From Thozetella sp. PMI_491 (Eukaryota; Ascomycota; Sordariomycetes; Chaetosphaeriales; Chaetosphaeriaceae), in the NCBI GenBank assembly GCA_021432635.1, contig MU270029.1, forward strand, positions 620,001-684,000: a stretch of DNA of 64,000 bases, read 5' to 3'. Below are positions 33,176-44,149 of the stretch, piece by piece. The position numbers and the translations under genes were made by a program. Positions within the stretch are counted from its first letter, which is position 1; each line of letters begins with the position of its first letter. The notes below the pieces were generated by a model, which did no database searches, was not told where the DNA came from, and saw nothing but the letters and a program-made list of their open reading frames with translations.

Positions 33176-34440
33176 CTACCGATTGAACACCAGCGCGTTG
33201 ACAACGTGTCCGGACTTCCAGCCCTGCACGGGCAGTGGCGAGCCCTCCTTAAGGATCTTACCCATATACGCGATGCGGATCTTCTTGTTCGGCGGGAGCT
33301 GGAGACAGCAGTCAGCAGATGATTTCATGTAAAAAAGATGGCCCTTCGCGTTGCCAGATGAGCCATGGTCTGACTTACTCCGGCTTCTTCAGCAACCCGC
33401 CTGGCTAGGCTCCGGACGGAATCTCCCTTGCCGACCGAGACGCTGACATCCTGTGAGCCTTCACTGAGCCGGGCGCGGACGGCGATCTGATCCCGCACGT
33501 CGACCACGGCCTTGCCCTTCTCCTCCCTCCGGCGCTCGGCCTCGTCCTCACCATCCAGGTCACCCTCCTCGGCTGTCTCCTCGCCGGCAGTGAGGTCGCC
33601 TTTGGTGTCAGCAAGATGGCCCCCGTCGCGCCTCGCAATGTTGAGCGGGTCCGCGACCACATGTTCTGGTATGGGGTAGTAGTTTCCAAACGCATCGTAG
33701 GCGCCCTGGGCTAGATCGCCTGTGGGAAGGGTGATATCAGCAGCCGACAGGATGCTCTGTGCCGTAGCGAGGGCCACGGCAGCATCGTCCGAGCTGGGGC
33801 CATCACCATCGCCCTCGCCCTCGCCCTCGCCCTCGCCTCCTTCCACCTCGTCGATATCCCCCTCCTCGGCACGCCGGCGCTTCGCCGCGTCCGCCTCCCA
33901 CAGTAGCTCGAGCGCCGCGCGCAGTGTCTGCCAGATCTCCTGGCGGCCGGCCACTCGGGTGTCGAAGAACTCGGCCCGCTCCCGCTGCAGGGCGGCAGGC
34001 GTCCAGGTCCGGCTCCGGCTGGTCCACTCGTGCCGTCGTAGGGGCTTGTTAATGTGCTGCGCTAGTGACTGTGGGTGGTGGTGGGAACGTGGTGGGCGGC
34101 GGCCTTGGCCAGTGCCGGATGACGGCGATGGAAGGCCGTCGGTGCCCTGGGCCGAGGCGGTTGAGGTCGTGCCCACCGGCTGCGACGACTCGCCGTTGAT
34201 GGCGCGGGCGGATGCCGAGCCGCTGACGCCGCCTGGATAGGGCGAGTTGGGCCCGGAGGGGCGAGATATGCAACAGCCCTGCCGAAGCGAAGTTTGTTAG
34301 TCTTGGATGGCGGGATAGAGAGGCAGTGAGGGAGGGAGCAGGGCGTAAGCAGCCGGAGGAGGAGGGAGAGATTGTGGCCCCCTCGCACACCCGCACCCGA
34401 CCTGAGCATCGGCCTGGTATGACGAACGATTACGCACCAT
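33176..34440 (-). CDS. UBTD/DC-UbP-type ubiquitin-like protein with N-terminal lipidation motif (341 aa)
   Basis: Three coding exons: 34440..34438 (the ATG alone), 34278..33379 and 33298..33176; introns 159 and 80 nt, both phase 0. The first intron (donor GTGCGT, branch ACTAAC, acceptor CGGCAG) joins M to GCCIS, giving MGCC: Gly2 for N-myristoylation and Cys3/Cys4 for palmitoylation. Next are the DC-UbP/UBTD N-terminal domain (HINKPLRRHEWTSRSRTWTP, FFDTRVAGRQEIWQTLRAALELL, ADITLPTGDLAQGAYDAFGNYY) and an acidic Gly-Glu repeat. The C-terminal ubiquitin-like domain (VRARLSEGSQDVSVSV...LPPNKKIRIAYMGKIL) ends VFNR with no Gly-Gly, so it is not a conjugated modifier. Animal UBTD1/2 act with ubiquitin conjugation enzymes; a membrane-linked ubiquitin adaptor is inferred here. 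Confidence 0.88.
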
Positions 34441-35863
34441 CTTGTTCACCGAGCCGTCCTCCTCCTTCCTAGTCCTATCTCCTCGATCGGTTCAACACCT
34501 TCTGGGCCGGTCGGTTCAGCCGCGCCGATATGGCCTAGTTCATGTCGGCGCCGCAGGGCCCGGGAGGCGAGAGAGTTGTGCGAGATGTGCGTTGTTCGGT
34601 GGACGTCGCACACGAGCGGCCGGCTCCGATGCCCTAGGGAGGGGAATTGGGAGAGGGCTGCGTGGCGGGTGCGGAGAAAGCTGGAGGAGGGGGCGGTGCG
34701 TCGTGAGTGGTGAGAAAGGCGGTTTGAGGGCTGGCGGTTGACCGCTGCTGACTTTCTATCCCGCATGCATGTGCTCGGCGGCGGCGACGCTGGGCGCGCT
34801 GGGCGCTGGTCGGCGGGCACATCACCCCCCCTTAACCACTAAACACTAGCCACTAACCACCCCCCGGTCTTCCACATGGGAGAACGCTACTCGCTAATTT
34901 TGGCAGCTTGCTGGACCCCCCCACTTGGTGGCGCTCCCAGCACGACTGGGTTGGCGGGCGGGGCACCTTGCCTTCAGGCCCTTCCTCGAAAAGGAACAGG
35001 GTGCACCGAATGACGAGGGAAGCCTGCTTCAGGTCCCTTTGTCGGGCCCAAAAGAGCCAGAGGCAGGGGATGCCCTAACAGACGGACGGCCGCCTCGAGC
35101 CGAGTCGAGGCTTCCCAGATGTCTTGCGGCGCCTGCGCCGGGATCTGGCCCTCTTGTCTCATATCCTTCATATGTTCGGCCCGCTAGCTTCGTCTCGATG
35201 AAGGGACCATCTGGACCCCAATTTCGAAAGACGGGATGATTGAAAAATGACGTTTTCATGCCTGCGAATGCCGCCGTTAATCAGCAATTGCCGGCTGAAG
35301 ACCCCCCTCCCGCTTCGCTTGCTCGAACGGGAAGCCCCGCCTGCCCATCGTTTCTCGAACCACGCAACCGGCACACCTTCCCGGTCTGCGGAGAGCAGCA
35401 TTGCGGCCAGGCGGGAAATATGAAGAGGAGCCGGGGAAAGGAAGGGGGTTGGTAGGGTTGGTAGGACCTGTTGGATATATCCTATCACCTCTAATACACG
35501 TAATCCCAATTTCGCAGGCAACCTACCAACCTAACAACCTAGCAACTTCGCAAGCCTGGACATCTACATCGTATCGAATTTAGGTTCTGTTTGTGGGAAG
35601 AGTCGGCTGGCTCAGCCTTGAATATACTCGCATCTAGTCGATCCATTATCCGCCGATCTGCTCACACTACTCCCGATCGAGCAGTGGCCGCCAAGGCCAG
35701 CGATTGGAATGACAGCCGCTAGCAAGCTAGATAGACACGTGATGATCTGCTCGGCGTTCCTGTTCTACGTAGTAAGGGGCCACGTCTGAGCAAAGGTAGG
35801 TACACTGCATAGCGCATATAGCACTTGTTTATAGCCTCTTCCCCCTCGAAGTCCGGCAGCGGC
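34441..35863. other. Spacer between UBTD-like gene and dim-5; no gene recognised
   Basis: This is the promoter side of the UBTD-like gene and the 3' flank of dim-5, both on the minus strand. Open frames up to 125 codons look like noise. Confidence 0.5.
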
Positions 35864-36947
35864 TTACCAGAGGAAGCCACGGCACCCCTTCGTGCCGCAT
35901 AGGCACTTTGTCATATCCTCCCGGATGGACGGGTCGTGGGCGTCGTCCTCCATGTCTACCAGCCCGTCGACGTAGTCAAAGGTAAGCTCCTGGTTGGCGG
36001 GGATATCCTCAATCGCAAACAAGGCCAGGTCGTGGACATGCTTGTCGGCATGGTCGCCGACGCGGGCAAAGATGCGCATGTTGGGCTCGCAGCTGTGGTT
36101 CACAAAGCGCGTGGGACCGCTCATGAATTCGCCGTCCACCTCGAAGGGCGGCCCTGCCAGCCGCGGGTCGAGCGAGTCCGGGTCCGAGAACTTATCGAGC
36201 GCAAAGAGATAGACATCCTTGCGCTTGGCGCTGCCGGCGGCGGCGCGGCGCTTCTCGGCCTCGGCGTGGGTAATGATCTCGCCTGTGTACTTGTCGACAA
36301 ACTGGCCCTTCTTAATGTCCACCGGGCACCGCACGCCCCAGCCGCGGTCTTCGGTCCGGAAGATGCGGAGCGGCACGGTGCGGCCGCGCTCGACGACGCG
36401 GTTCGGGCATCGCAGCGAGCAGCGGCAGCCCTGGTGGCACTCGTAGATGGGCTCGCGGCTGTGGAGGATGCGCGACCGCAGTAGCTCGGCCTTCGCGCCG
36501 TGCGAGTGGTAGGCGAAGCGCTTCCGATGCGGGCGGCCGCGGGTGCCGGCCGCCTCCTCGTCCGAGTCGGGTGCCATCTCCTCCAGGCAGAGGCAGCTGC
36601 TGTACATGCAGTCCTCGTCGTCGTCGCACTCGCAGCCCGTGCGGAACGACTCCTCAGCCATCTCGACGCCGTCGCCGAGCACGGAGCGATCTATGAACCG
36701 AAACCCGCGGTCGAGGATGGCACCGTCACCGGTGTCGTTGACGATGGTTATGGGGAGCGTAGCGTGCGTGGGGAAGGCCCGGATCTGGCAGAAGTGACAT
36801 TGTTCCTGCTCTTCGGGGTCGGCCTGCGCCAAGGTCAGCAGTTGCCTGGCGGTGGGTGCACCATGGCGGGACGTAGGTGTGTACCCTGCTTCACCATACC
36901 TCTGGCTTGCCATGCTCGAAAAAGTGCGACTTGGTCACCTGCTCCAT
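35864..36947 (-). CDS. dim-5: Histone H3 lysine-9 methyltransferase DIM-5 / Clr4 / KMT1 (335 aa)
   Basis: This enzyme methylates H3K9, the mark of heterochromatin; in Neurospora it is required for DNA methylation of RIP-mutated repeats. Two exons: 36947..36900 (MEQVTKSHFFEHGKPE) and 36823..35864, intron 76 nt (donor GTATGG, branch CTGAC, acceptor CGCAG). The first exon matches the N-terminal HFFxHGKPD block of Neurospora DIM-5, so the in-frame ATG at 36913, which reads through the intron, is a false start. The pre-SET zinc cluster has all nine cysteines (80, 82, 88, 93, 95, 145, 149, 151, 155). The SET core has RGWGVRC, RFVNHSCEPN (258-261) and ELTFDY. The post-SET has C323, C325, C330 and ends RGFLW. 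No chromodomain, as in DIM-5. Confidence 0.94.
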
Positions 36948-38264
36948 GTTGAGAAGCCCAATTTCGTCGATCCGGGGCGCGAGACTGGAGAGCCGGCCGG
37001 ACGAGAAAGAGGGAAGGCAGCTCGCGCCCGGAGTCGCGTCTCTCTAGATTGCGAGGCTGGACGTCAGGTTGCTGTCTGCCGAAGGCTCGAGTGTGAGGAA
37101 GTGCAGAAGGTAAGCTGCATCGCAAAGCACCTCGAAGTCGCGGGTCAAGAGTTGCAGGCGCGCTCTGCATGGGGAAGGCGGCAATTGCCGCTGGCAGGCT
37201 GCTCCTCCGCCCTCATGGCGGGGTAGTCTGGTGCTTGTGCGACATCACTTCGCAATTGCCTAGACGACCTTGGCGTTCTGCTCCAGCGTCAGCTGTGCGA
37301 AAATATAGGCTTAGCGAGCCCCCCCGCCCACCTATGCAGACTAAGTCCCTACAGTAGGCACAGTACCGAGGTATTGTCCCTCCTCTTAAGCTTGCAGCAT
37401 CACACACCTTTCTTCACCGACGGCACCTTTTTACTACATATCATGCTATAGTGGGGGGACACAGGTGAACCCTGGATGGCTTGTTAGCGTAGGAGCCTTG
37501 GGCCCAGTGTGCAGTTGCAGAGATATTCCGTGAACTAGAAGCGTCGAAAGCGCTTAGATTCTCCTTATTTTACCAGCCTGGTTAAATGTAAATACTTTAA
37601 GTTAGACCCTCTCGGCTTCTTACTTCGTACAGAGAGTACCGAGAACTTCCTAGTTAACTACTCTTGCTTTATCCGGACCAAGTTTTATGCGATTGCTAGA
37701 TAATCCACTCCATCTTTTAATCGGTCCCTTACACGCTAATCCGTGGTGGTCTGATTCGTACTGTACCACGAAGACAAGGTTTCTGGTGATCGAGCGTAGC
37801 ACTGCCACTGGTCCCTTGGGTTTGGCCACATCAGGAAGGAGGGTAGACAAAAAGTCTGAGCGAATACATTTTCACCCACCCAACCACATTTTCCCCCTTA
37901 CCTCGACGGGTGGATTCCTATCGAGTCCTGTAGAGTCCTACTAGGCGCTGCAGCAATTCTCGTGTTGCGGATCGTGAGGCCTACGAGTGAACCGTGGGGC
38001 TTGCCGCCTAGTTACCAAGTCCTACAGCCCCCCTAAGCTCGCCAGCGCGTTTCACCTGAGGTGAACCTCCGTAGGCATAAGAAGACCTGACTGAGCACGT
38101 TTTTCGTGCCTTTGTCACCTAGTTCTATCCATTCATTTAAGTACAAGGTAGCCTGTCACTCACATTGGCCCAGCATTTTGTCTAAGCGAAGGTGATAAGC
38201 TTGTCAGCACTCTTTTAAGTACGTCACAAACTATACCCGCAGAGCTTAATTAAAACACGGCAGG
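36948..38264. other. Divergent spacer dim-5 / GNAT, partly RIP-like
   Basis: This 1.3-kb region lies between two outward-facing genes. From about 37380 to 38260 it is AT-richer than the surrounding DNA, and the dinucleotides look like RIP products in two of the three stretches I counted. By hand I count about 20 TpA to 11 ApT in 37561-37740 and about 20 to 9 in 37981-38260, but only 7 to 7 in 37741-37920. I see no coding remains, so any ancestral repeat is too decayed to name. Confidence 0.45.
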
Positions 38265-39028
38265 ATGACCATCGAGCTCCGCCAAGCCAAGCAGACCGAC
38301 ATCGCCGCCATCGTCCAGGTCGGCTGCGCGGCTTTCGATCCAGCCCTGGACGCCATCGTCCGCAGGCTCTTCCCAGCGCATCTGCAGCCCGGCGGCCAAC
38401 TGGACGAAGATAGGCAGGCTAAATGGCTGACTAGACGGCTTGCCGGTGCTCTGGATAGCCCCGATGCTGTCCTAATGGTTGCCGAAGAAGGGACAGAGAT
38501 CGTCGGCGCAGCCCTCTGGGTTGCTCCGCACGCCGAGGACGATAAAGGCGACGCGGGAGCTCCGCAGCCTCCTCGAGTACCTCCGCCTAATATGGACAGA
38601 GAGGCGGCCGGGGAGTTGCGTGGCGTTCTCACTCGCAGCGCTGTGGCTGCTCTGGGAGACGGCGGCTCGGACAATGCATGGGGTGAGTACGCCAGGAACC
38701 CATATCTATCACGTCTATGACTACCGGTAGGACTGCCCGCTGGTCTTTCTGCTAACATATCCGATGCTACCCAGAGCTGGATTTCCTCGCTGTCGACCCA
38801 AAGCAGCAGCGGCGCGGCATAGGCAAGTCGCTTGTCACCTGGGGCATGGAGAAGGCCAAGCAGGCGTCCAAGGATTGCTACCTCGTCGCTACCTCTGACG
38901 GACTGCCCCTGTATCTGGCCGTTGGGTTCGAGGGGATTGGCGAGCTAGAGATCTTTGGGATCCCCCACACGCAGATGGTTATCAGGAACGATCCGAAGTG
39001 GACTGCCGCTGCAGGTCACGAGCAATAG
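38265..39028 (+). CDS. GNAT-family N-acetyltransferase (223 aa)
   Basis: Two exons: 38265..38682 and 38775..39028, joined over a 92-nt intron (GTGAGT donor, CTAAC branch, CCAG acceptor, phase 1). The fold shows the usual GNAT order: an N-terminal strand and helix (MTIELRQAKQTDIAAIVQV), the strand VLMVAEEGTEIVGAALWV, then after the splice FLAVDPKQQRRGIGKSLV. The last contains the Q/R-x-x-G-x-G acetyl-CoA pyrophosphate loop (Gln151/Arg152 to Gly156). YLVATSDGLPLYLAVGFEGIGEL is the C-terminal 'LYxxxGF' element. The substrate cannot be told; the family includes small-molecule and protein acetylases. Its next gene downstream on the same strand, 363 bp away, is the DUF4396 protein. Confidence 0.88.
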
Positions 39029-39391
39029 ATTACGCAGCGTCCCGGGACAGTAGCCCCCTGGATGTCAATTTGACGCTGAATAATACCCATCCCTACCAGC
39101 ACCTATATCCGCGCGATGCAACTGGAGGGACGACGTGAAAGCCACTACTGCATGCCCCATAATACGCATACTGTATAGCTTCCTGGCCCCGCCATTCGCC
39201 ACGAATGCTAAGCCAACTACCGATTGGCGCTGGCCAGAAGCCGTGTTTGAGAGTCCGGGGCATGTATAAAACGTCCGCATGCCCCCTCTCACCAACTGTA
39301 CGTGATAACTGCACTAATTATTCAACATTACTAACTCCACCTACTTCATGACCCTGATACCTATTGATACCACACTAAAGAGCTGGCAGAT
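39029..39391. other. Short spacer GNAT / DUF4396; no gene
   Basis: These 363 bp hold the 3' end of the acetyltransferase and the promoter of the next gene. Nothing else seen. Confidence 0.5.
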
Positions 39392-40559
39392 ATGGACATG
39401 AGCGATGGTATGGATATGGGCGACGGGGTGGGCATGGATAGCACATACGAAGTGCCTCTATCCCTAACCGTCTTGAGCGGAGTCTTCTTAGCTCTAGGGG
39501 CCCTTGGCATGCTCTTTGTTGCCGTAGACATCGTCTTAAGGCAAGGATGGAAGACCATGATGTGGATAATGTGAGTGCAGAAACCGACCCAGCGACTCCG
39601 TAACAAGTCCCTTTCCTAGCGCGAGCTCACAGGCGATAGGATCCCGACATACATCATTAACGCCGGATATATGCCACTGGGAATCTACGCATATTGGCGG
39701 TATGGCCGGCCGCCCAAGCCCGGACAGCCGCCGAGTCACCAGCATGGCCACCAGGATACCAAGCCTGCCCCCTCCCCTCCAGAAAAGGGGCTCGATCTGA
39801 AGGGGCAGCATCATGATCATGGAGTCCAAGACCACGGAGATCACGACCACGGAGCTCACGACCACGGATCTCACGGCCACCAGGATGAAGGGCACCATTC
39901 TATGCAAGCGCCCCCAGAGACCAATCAGCCCGCTGAGCCAGACCACCATGAGATGCATCACAATGGGCACCATCACCACCAAAGCCAGCAGCCTGCGCAA
40001 CCATCGGGCCATCACGCCCATGGTCACATGCACGGCTCGATGGAAGACCGGCCCATGTGGGCAACTGTGGCCATCGGGGCGGCGCACTGCGGCGCCGGCT
40101 GCATTCTTGGCGACCTGGTGGGCGAGTGGCTGGTTTACGGCACCGGGGCCATGATCCGCGGGCACGACGTTTGGCCGGCGCTGCTGATCGATTACGCCTT
40201 TGCGCTACTGTTCGGTATCGTGTTCCAGTACTTCAGCATTGCGCCGATGAGTGGCGAGTACGGCCCCGGCACGGTCTGGAGGGCGGCCAAGGCTGACGTG
40301 CTGAGCCTGACGAGCTTCGAGGTAGGGCTCTTCGGCTGGATGGTCATCTATCAGGTCGCCATCTGGAACTACCAGCTCGAGATGACAACCTGGCTGTACT
40401 GGTGGATGATGCAGGTGCGTGGCTCTTTTCATGCAGCTACCGTCTCTGACGCAGAAGCAAGTTAACGCGCAGCAGGTCGGCATGGTCCTTGGCTACTTCA
40501 CGTCCCTGCCAGTGAACTGGTGGCTGCTTGCCAACAACATCAAGGAGCCATGCGCATGA
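39392..40559 (+). CDS. DUF4396 membrane protein with Met-rich N-terminus and His-rich loop (345 aa)
   Basis: Three exons: 39392..39570, 39640..40414 and 40476..40559, introns 69 and 61 nt. The N-terminus MDMSDGMDMGDGVGMD has five Met in 16 residues. Two membrane segments follow (about 21-45 and 58-80). Residues 93-191 form a hydrophilic loop with 28 His, many as DHGxHDH and HHxxMHH. The DUF4396 core follows: AHCGAGCILGD (His209, Cys210, Cys214) in a third segment, then ALLIDYAFALLFGIVFQYFSIAP, and a last pair ending SLPVNWWLLANNIKEPCA. DUF4396 has no settled function. Mets motifs and His loops are typical of copper (Ctr) or zinc handling, so a metal role is likely by inference. The final acceptor could be three bases earlier, adding one Gln. 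Confidence 0.85.
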
Positions 40560-42256
40560 GGTCAACCCGTTATCTACAGCTATGGTGAGGAAGTGGTCGG
40601 CCCAAGGATTAACCCACAACATGCTCTCTTTCGCCACGAGCCCGGACTATGCTGGGCGAGAAGAAGGTTGGGAATTGTATACCCCTCCAGTGGACCACCT
40701 CGTGGTCCGCTGTTTTATCTAATGTGTAGTCATTTCTCGTTCAGAAATCCGGGTGTCGTACACGAAAGATTTGCAAGATCGGATAAGTGGTCTGACGGCC
40801 TGTTTCGACCGCGGAAATAAAACAGAGAGCCTACACCTGAGTGCACATTTCAGGACTTAGAATATTAAGACTTGATCAGTCATGTAATCTCTCCCGACTT
40901 AAAAATTAGGCTCTGAGATATGTGGCTGACACGGCACGTCTGTGGTTGCTTGACCATGGTGTGGGCTTACACGTGATAGACAGTCTGTCGTTATAATCAC
41001 CACCCAAGGTATCTTTTACTCCTCATCTGCCGATTGCATAAAGAACTTCACATTATCACCGCCTGCTATCGTCACCCCGTCATGGCAGCGGGAGGGGACG
41101 TTTGCTGTCAAAACTCCAGGTCGCCTTTTCACTACGCGGATAGGTACGTTAGGAAACAAACAAGGGACCGTGATGGCTGCTGTGGTGTACCAAACGGCAA
41201 ATTCCATTCGGTTTTCTTGCCAAAGCAACAAAATAATGTGATTTGGAGAGGCATATACGAAGTAATACTTCCATGTGTAGGCAGGCCGATTTTGTACTGT
41301 CGGCCGGAAAATTGGGTTTAGGTACAGCACTTGATAGCTAATGTGGAAGCCCCTAGCCAAAACCCCAAGCCCCAGCCCTGCCCCTGAAAGCAGCACTGAA
41401 CCCCGCACTCGCCACAGTCTGGGGGAGGTCCCCACATGAGGCTGACCCAAACAGCTTCAAATGGTGACGTCAATACTAGGAGCTTTTGGTCCTCGAATGA
41501 CCTGCCAAACTCTTAGAGACCGCCATCTGCGTGCTCAACAGAGGCGCCACGAGGCTCCAGCATGCCGATCTATTGGAGGCGAATCGCCAAGGGATTCTGC
41601 TTGCGATCGCGATTTGACCAGCACTGGGAAGGCCCAGCCACCGGCCGTATTGGTGAAGGAAGGCGTGCCCCTGATGACGTCGGTCGACTCCGATTTTTCT
41701 TTGCAGTCTCAAGCATCAAAACACATTGCCCATACTTACTGTGAGTGTGTGTTCTGCGCTGTATCGCGTGCTAGCGGAGAGCTGCCTTCCTCTGCTGCAT
41801 CACTCCGATCGTCCGTGCAAAGTGCTGTGTTCCGATACATTGGACGCCATTTTAGATCTACCCAAGGCCCAGGTGCCTGTGAGACAGGGGTGACGGAGAG
41901 AGGTAAACAAAAACGAGGTTGGTGAGACGCTGCGAGAAGATAGCCAAGACATGTACAGTGGTGCTTGTACTTCGTACCTACCCCACCAGCAGCTTCAGTG
42001 ACGTGTAGACTTGCCCCCGAGCCATGTGAATAGGGCAATGATGCCTTTCTTTCAACGGAAGCTCTGACGTCTGCTGCTCCCCACATTCCATATCCCCATC
42101 GCTGATATTTTCAGCTCTCTTTTTCTTCTTCCTTCCTCCTTCTCTTTCTCTGCCGAGGCCATATTCATCTCACCATAGCCCTACAAGCTTCCTCAACTCC
42201 TGAACCATACCGCATCGTGAACAAGAAACTGCCTCGCAGTGCCAGAGATCTCCAAG
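40560..42256. other. Intergenic region upstream of ISH1; no gene recognised
   Basis: This is 1.7 kb between two plus-strand genes. The last 150 bp before ISH1 are CT-rich (TCTTCCTTCC-like) and probably a core promoter and leader. A frame at 41461-41925 has no recognisable content. Confidence 0.5.
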
Positions 42257-44149
42257 ATGAGGTTTATCAAGGCCGTCGCCACGTTGGCCCTCGTGGCAAA
42301 CGCCGCAGGCAGCAGTTGGTTCTCCAAAGCCGGTATGCACCACCTCACTTCCTCAGCTTTGATACCCCCGTAACAAGGTGTCTACTGGATTGCGCTAACA
42401 TGCTGCTACAGCCTACAACAAGTGGCATGAGAACGAGCTCGAGCGCTGGCTCTCCGACCACGACGTTCCATATCCTACTCCCGCCGACCGCAAGGACCTC
42501 GAAAAGCTGGTTCAGAAGAACTGGGATGACTACATCGTCCGCCCTTACAACTCGTGGGATGCCGCGAGCTTGCAGAAGTATCTGAGCGACAAGGGAGTCG
42601 AGTCTAAGAAGTCGGCCGAGGCAACTCGCGACTCCTTGATCTCTCAAGTCGAGAGCAACTGGTACGAGACTGAGGACAAGGCCCAGCAGGCCTGGGCCAA
42701 CGTAAAGGAATGGATCCTCGATACCTGGTCTGAGAGCCAGCTCAAGGCTTTCTGCGATCACCATGGAATCCCGGTCCCGCAGCCCCGTAAGCGCGATACT
42801 ATCCTCCAGAAAGCGCGTAGCGCCTATGACGCGATCGCCCAAAAGGCGGGCGAGACCATTGCATACCCTGGTAACTGGCTGTACGAGACCTGGACTGGTA
42901 CGTCGACTTCCCATCCCGTCCTAACGTCTAGGTGTCGTGTTTGCTAACGTCAAAGCAGAGTCGGATCTCAAGGAGTGGCTTGATACCCACGGCTTCCCAG
43001 CACCCCAGCCGTCAACTCGCGACAAGCTAATTGCTTCGGTCCGGCGCAACTCCCGTCTGGCGTATCTTCGCTCCCAGGAGCAGCTCGCGAGCGCATCTGC
43101 CAGCGCTGCGGCCGCATACGCCACTCTGACCGACAAGATCATTGACAGCTGGAGCGAGTCCCAGTTGAAGGAGCTTGCAGACAAGAACGGTATCAGCGTG
43201 CCGCAGGGCACCAAGCTTAACCAACTCCGCGCCCTCATCCGCAAACACCGCGCTGAGATTCTCGGTGATACTGTCTCCGCCTCTGCTGCCTCGGCCTTCG
43301 GTGCAGCTACCTCAAACGTCGGCGACCAGTTTGCCCGGGCCACAGACAGTGTCTCGATCGCCGCACAAGAAGCATTCAACGAGGCTGTGGACACCTGGTC
43401 CGAGAGCCGCTTAAAGGCATACCTCGATGCACGAGGAGTGGTAAGCAGTAGCATGCATCTCACAATATTCACACATGAATGGCTAACGCCTAGCAGCCCG
43501 TCCCCCAGGCTTCGCGTAAGGACGAGCTCCGTGCCCTCGTGCGCAAGCATTCGCACCTGGCGGCTTCCGGCTGGAATGCGTGGACCTTCGATGATCTGTC
43601 ATACGACAACCTGAAGAATTACCTAATCTCGAGTGGCAACGCCGCGGCCAAGAAGACAGGCGAGAAAGCCGATGCGACCCGCGAGGACTTAGTGAAGGCG
43701 GCTCAGTCTGTGTATTCGTCTGCGTCTGCCGCTGGAGGCGACGCCTACGCTTCAGCCACAAGCTATCTTGCCCAGGCAACCGGTACTGTCAAGCAGTCGG
43801 CCTTTGATACATGGAGCGACAGCGAGCTCAAGTCATACCTGGATAGCTACGGCATTGTACGTGCCGCCCCTGGCCTCCCCCCACCTCCCGAACTATACAC
43901 TGCAGTTTGCTAACCCCATTATAGCCGGTTCACCAGGGATCCACAATTAACGAGCTTCGAGCCATGGCCCGCAAGCAATATACGTACTTCAAGTACGGCA
44001 CCACGACCCCGACGGAGACTCTTTTCGCTAAGCTCGGAGAATCTGTGCGAGAGGGCTACCAGTGGGTTGTCGGCATGATTAGCAGCGGCTCCGAGGCGGC
44101 GAGGAAGGAGGCCAAGGCGAAAAGTGATAAGATCAGACTGGAGCTATAA
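42257..44149 (+). CDS. ISH1: Stress-response protein Ish1, LEA-like repeats (542 aa)
   Basis: Five exons: 42257..42332, 42412..42897, 42959..43440, 43497..43856 and 43925..44149, introns 56-79 nt. The protein starts with a signal peptide (MRFIKAVATLALVANAAGSS), so it enters the ER/nuclear envelope. It is then built of about eight Ish1 repeats of the form DTWSESxLKxxLDxxGxPVPQxxxRDxLxxxVRKxx, separated by Ala/Ser-rich helices. Fission-yeast Ish1 is a nuclear-envelope stress protein, and budding-yeast Msc1 is a relative. Introns 2-4 fall within or next to repeats, so splicing is needed to complete several of them. Two acceptors have a nearby alternative (43493 vs 43496) that would add one Gln. 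No catalytic residues are expected. Confidence 0.9.

Noticed and set aside
41461-41925. 154-codon plus-strand frame upstream of ISH1
   Set aside because: No domain and not in a position to extend ISH1, whose signal peptide starts at 42257.
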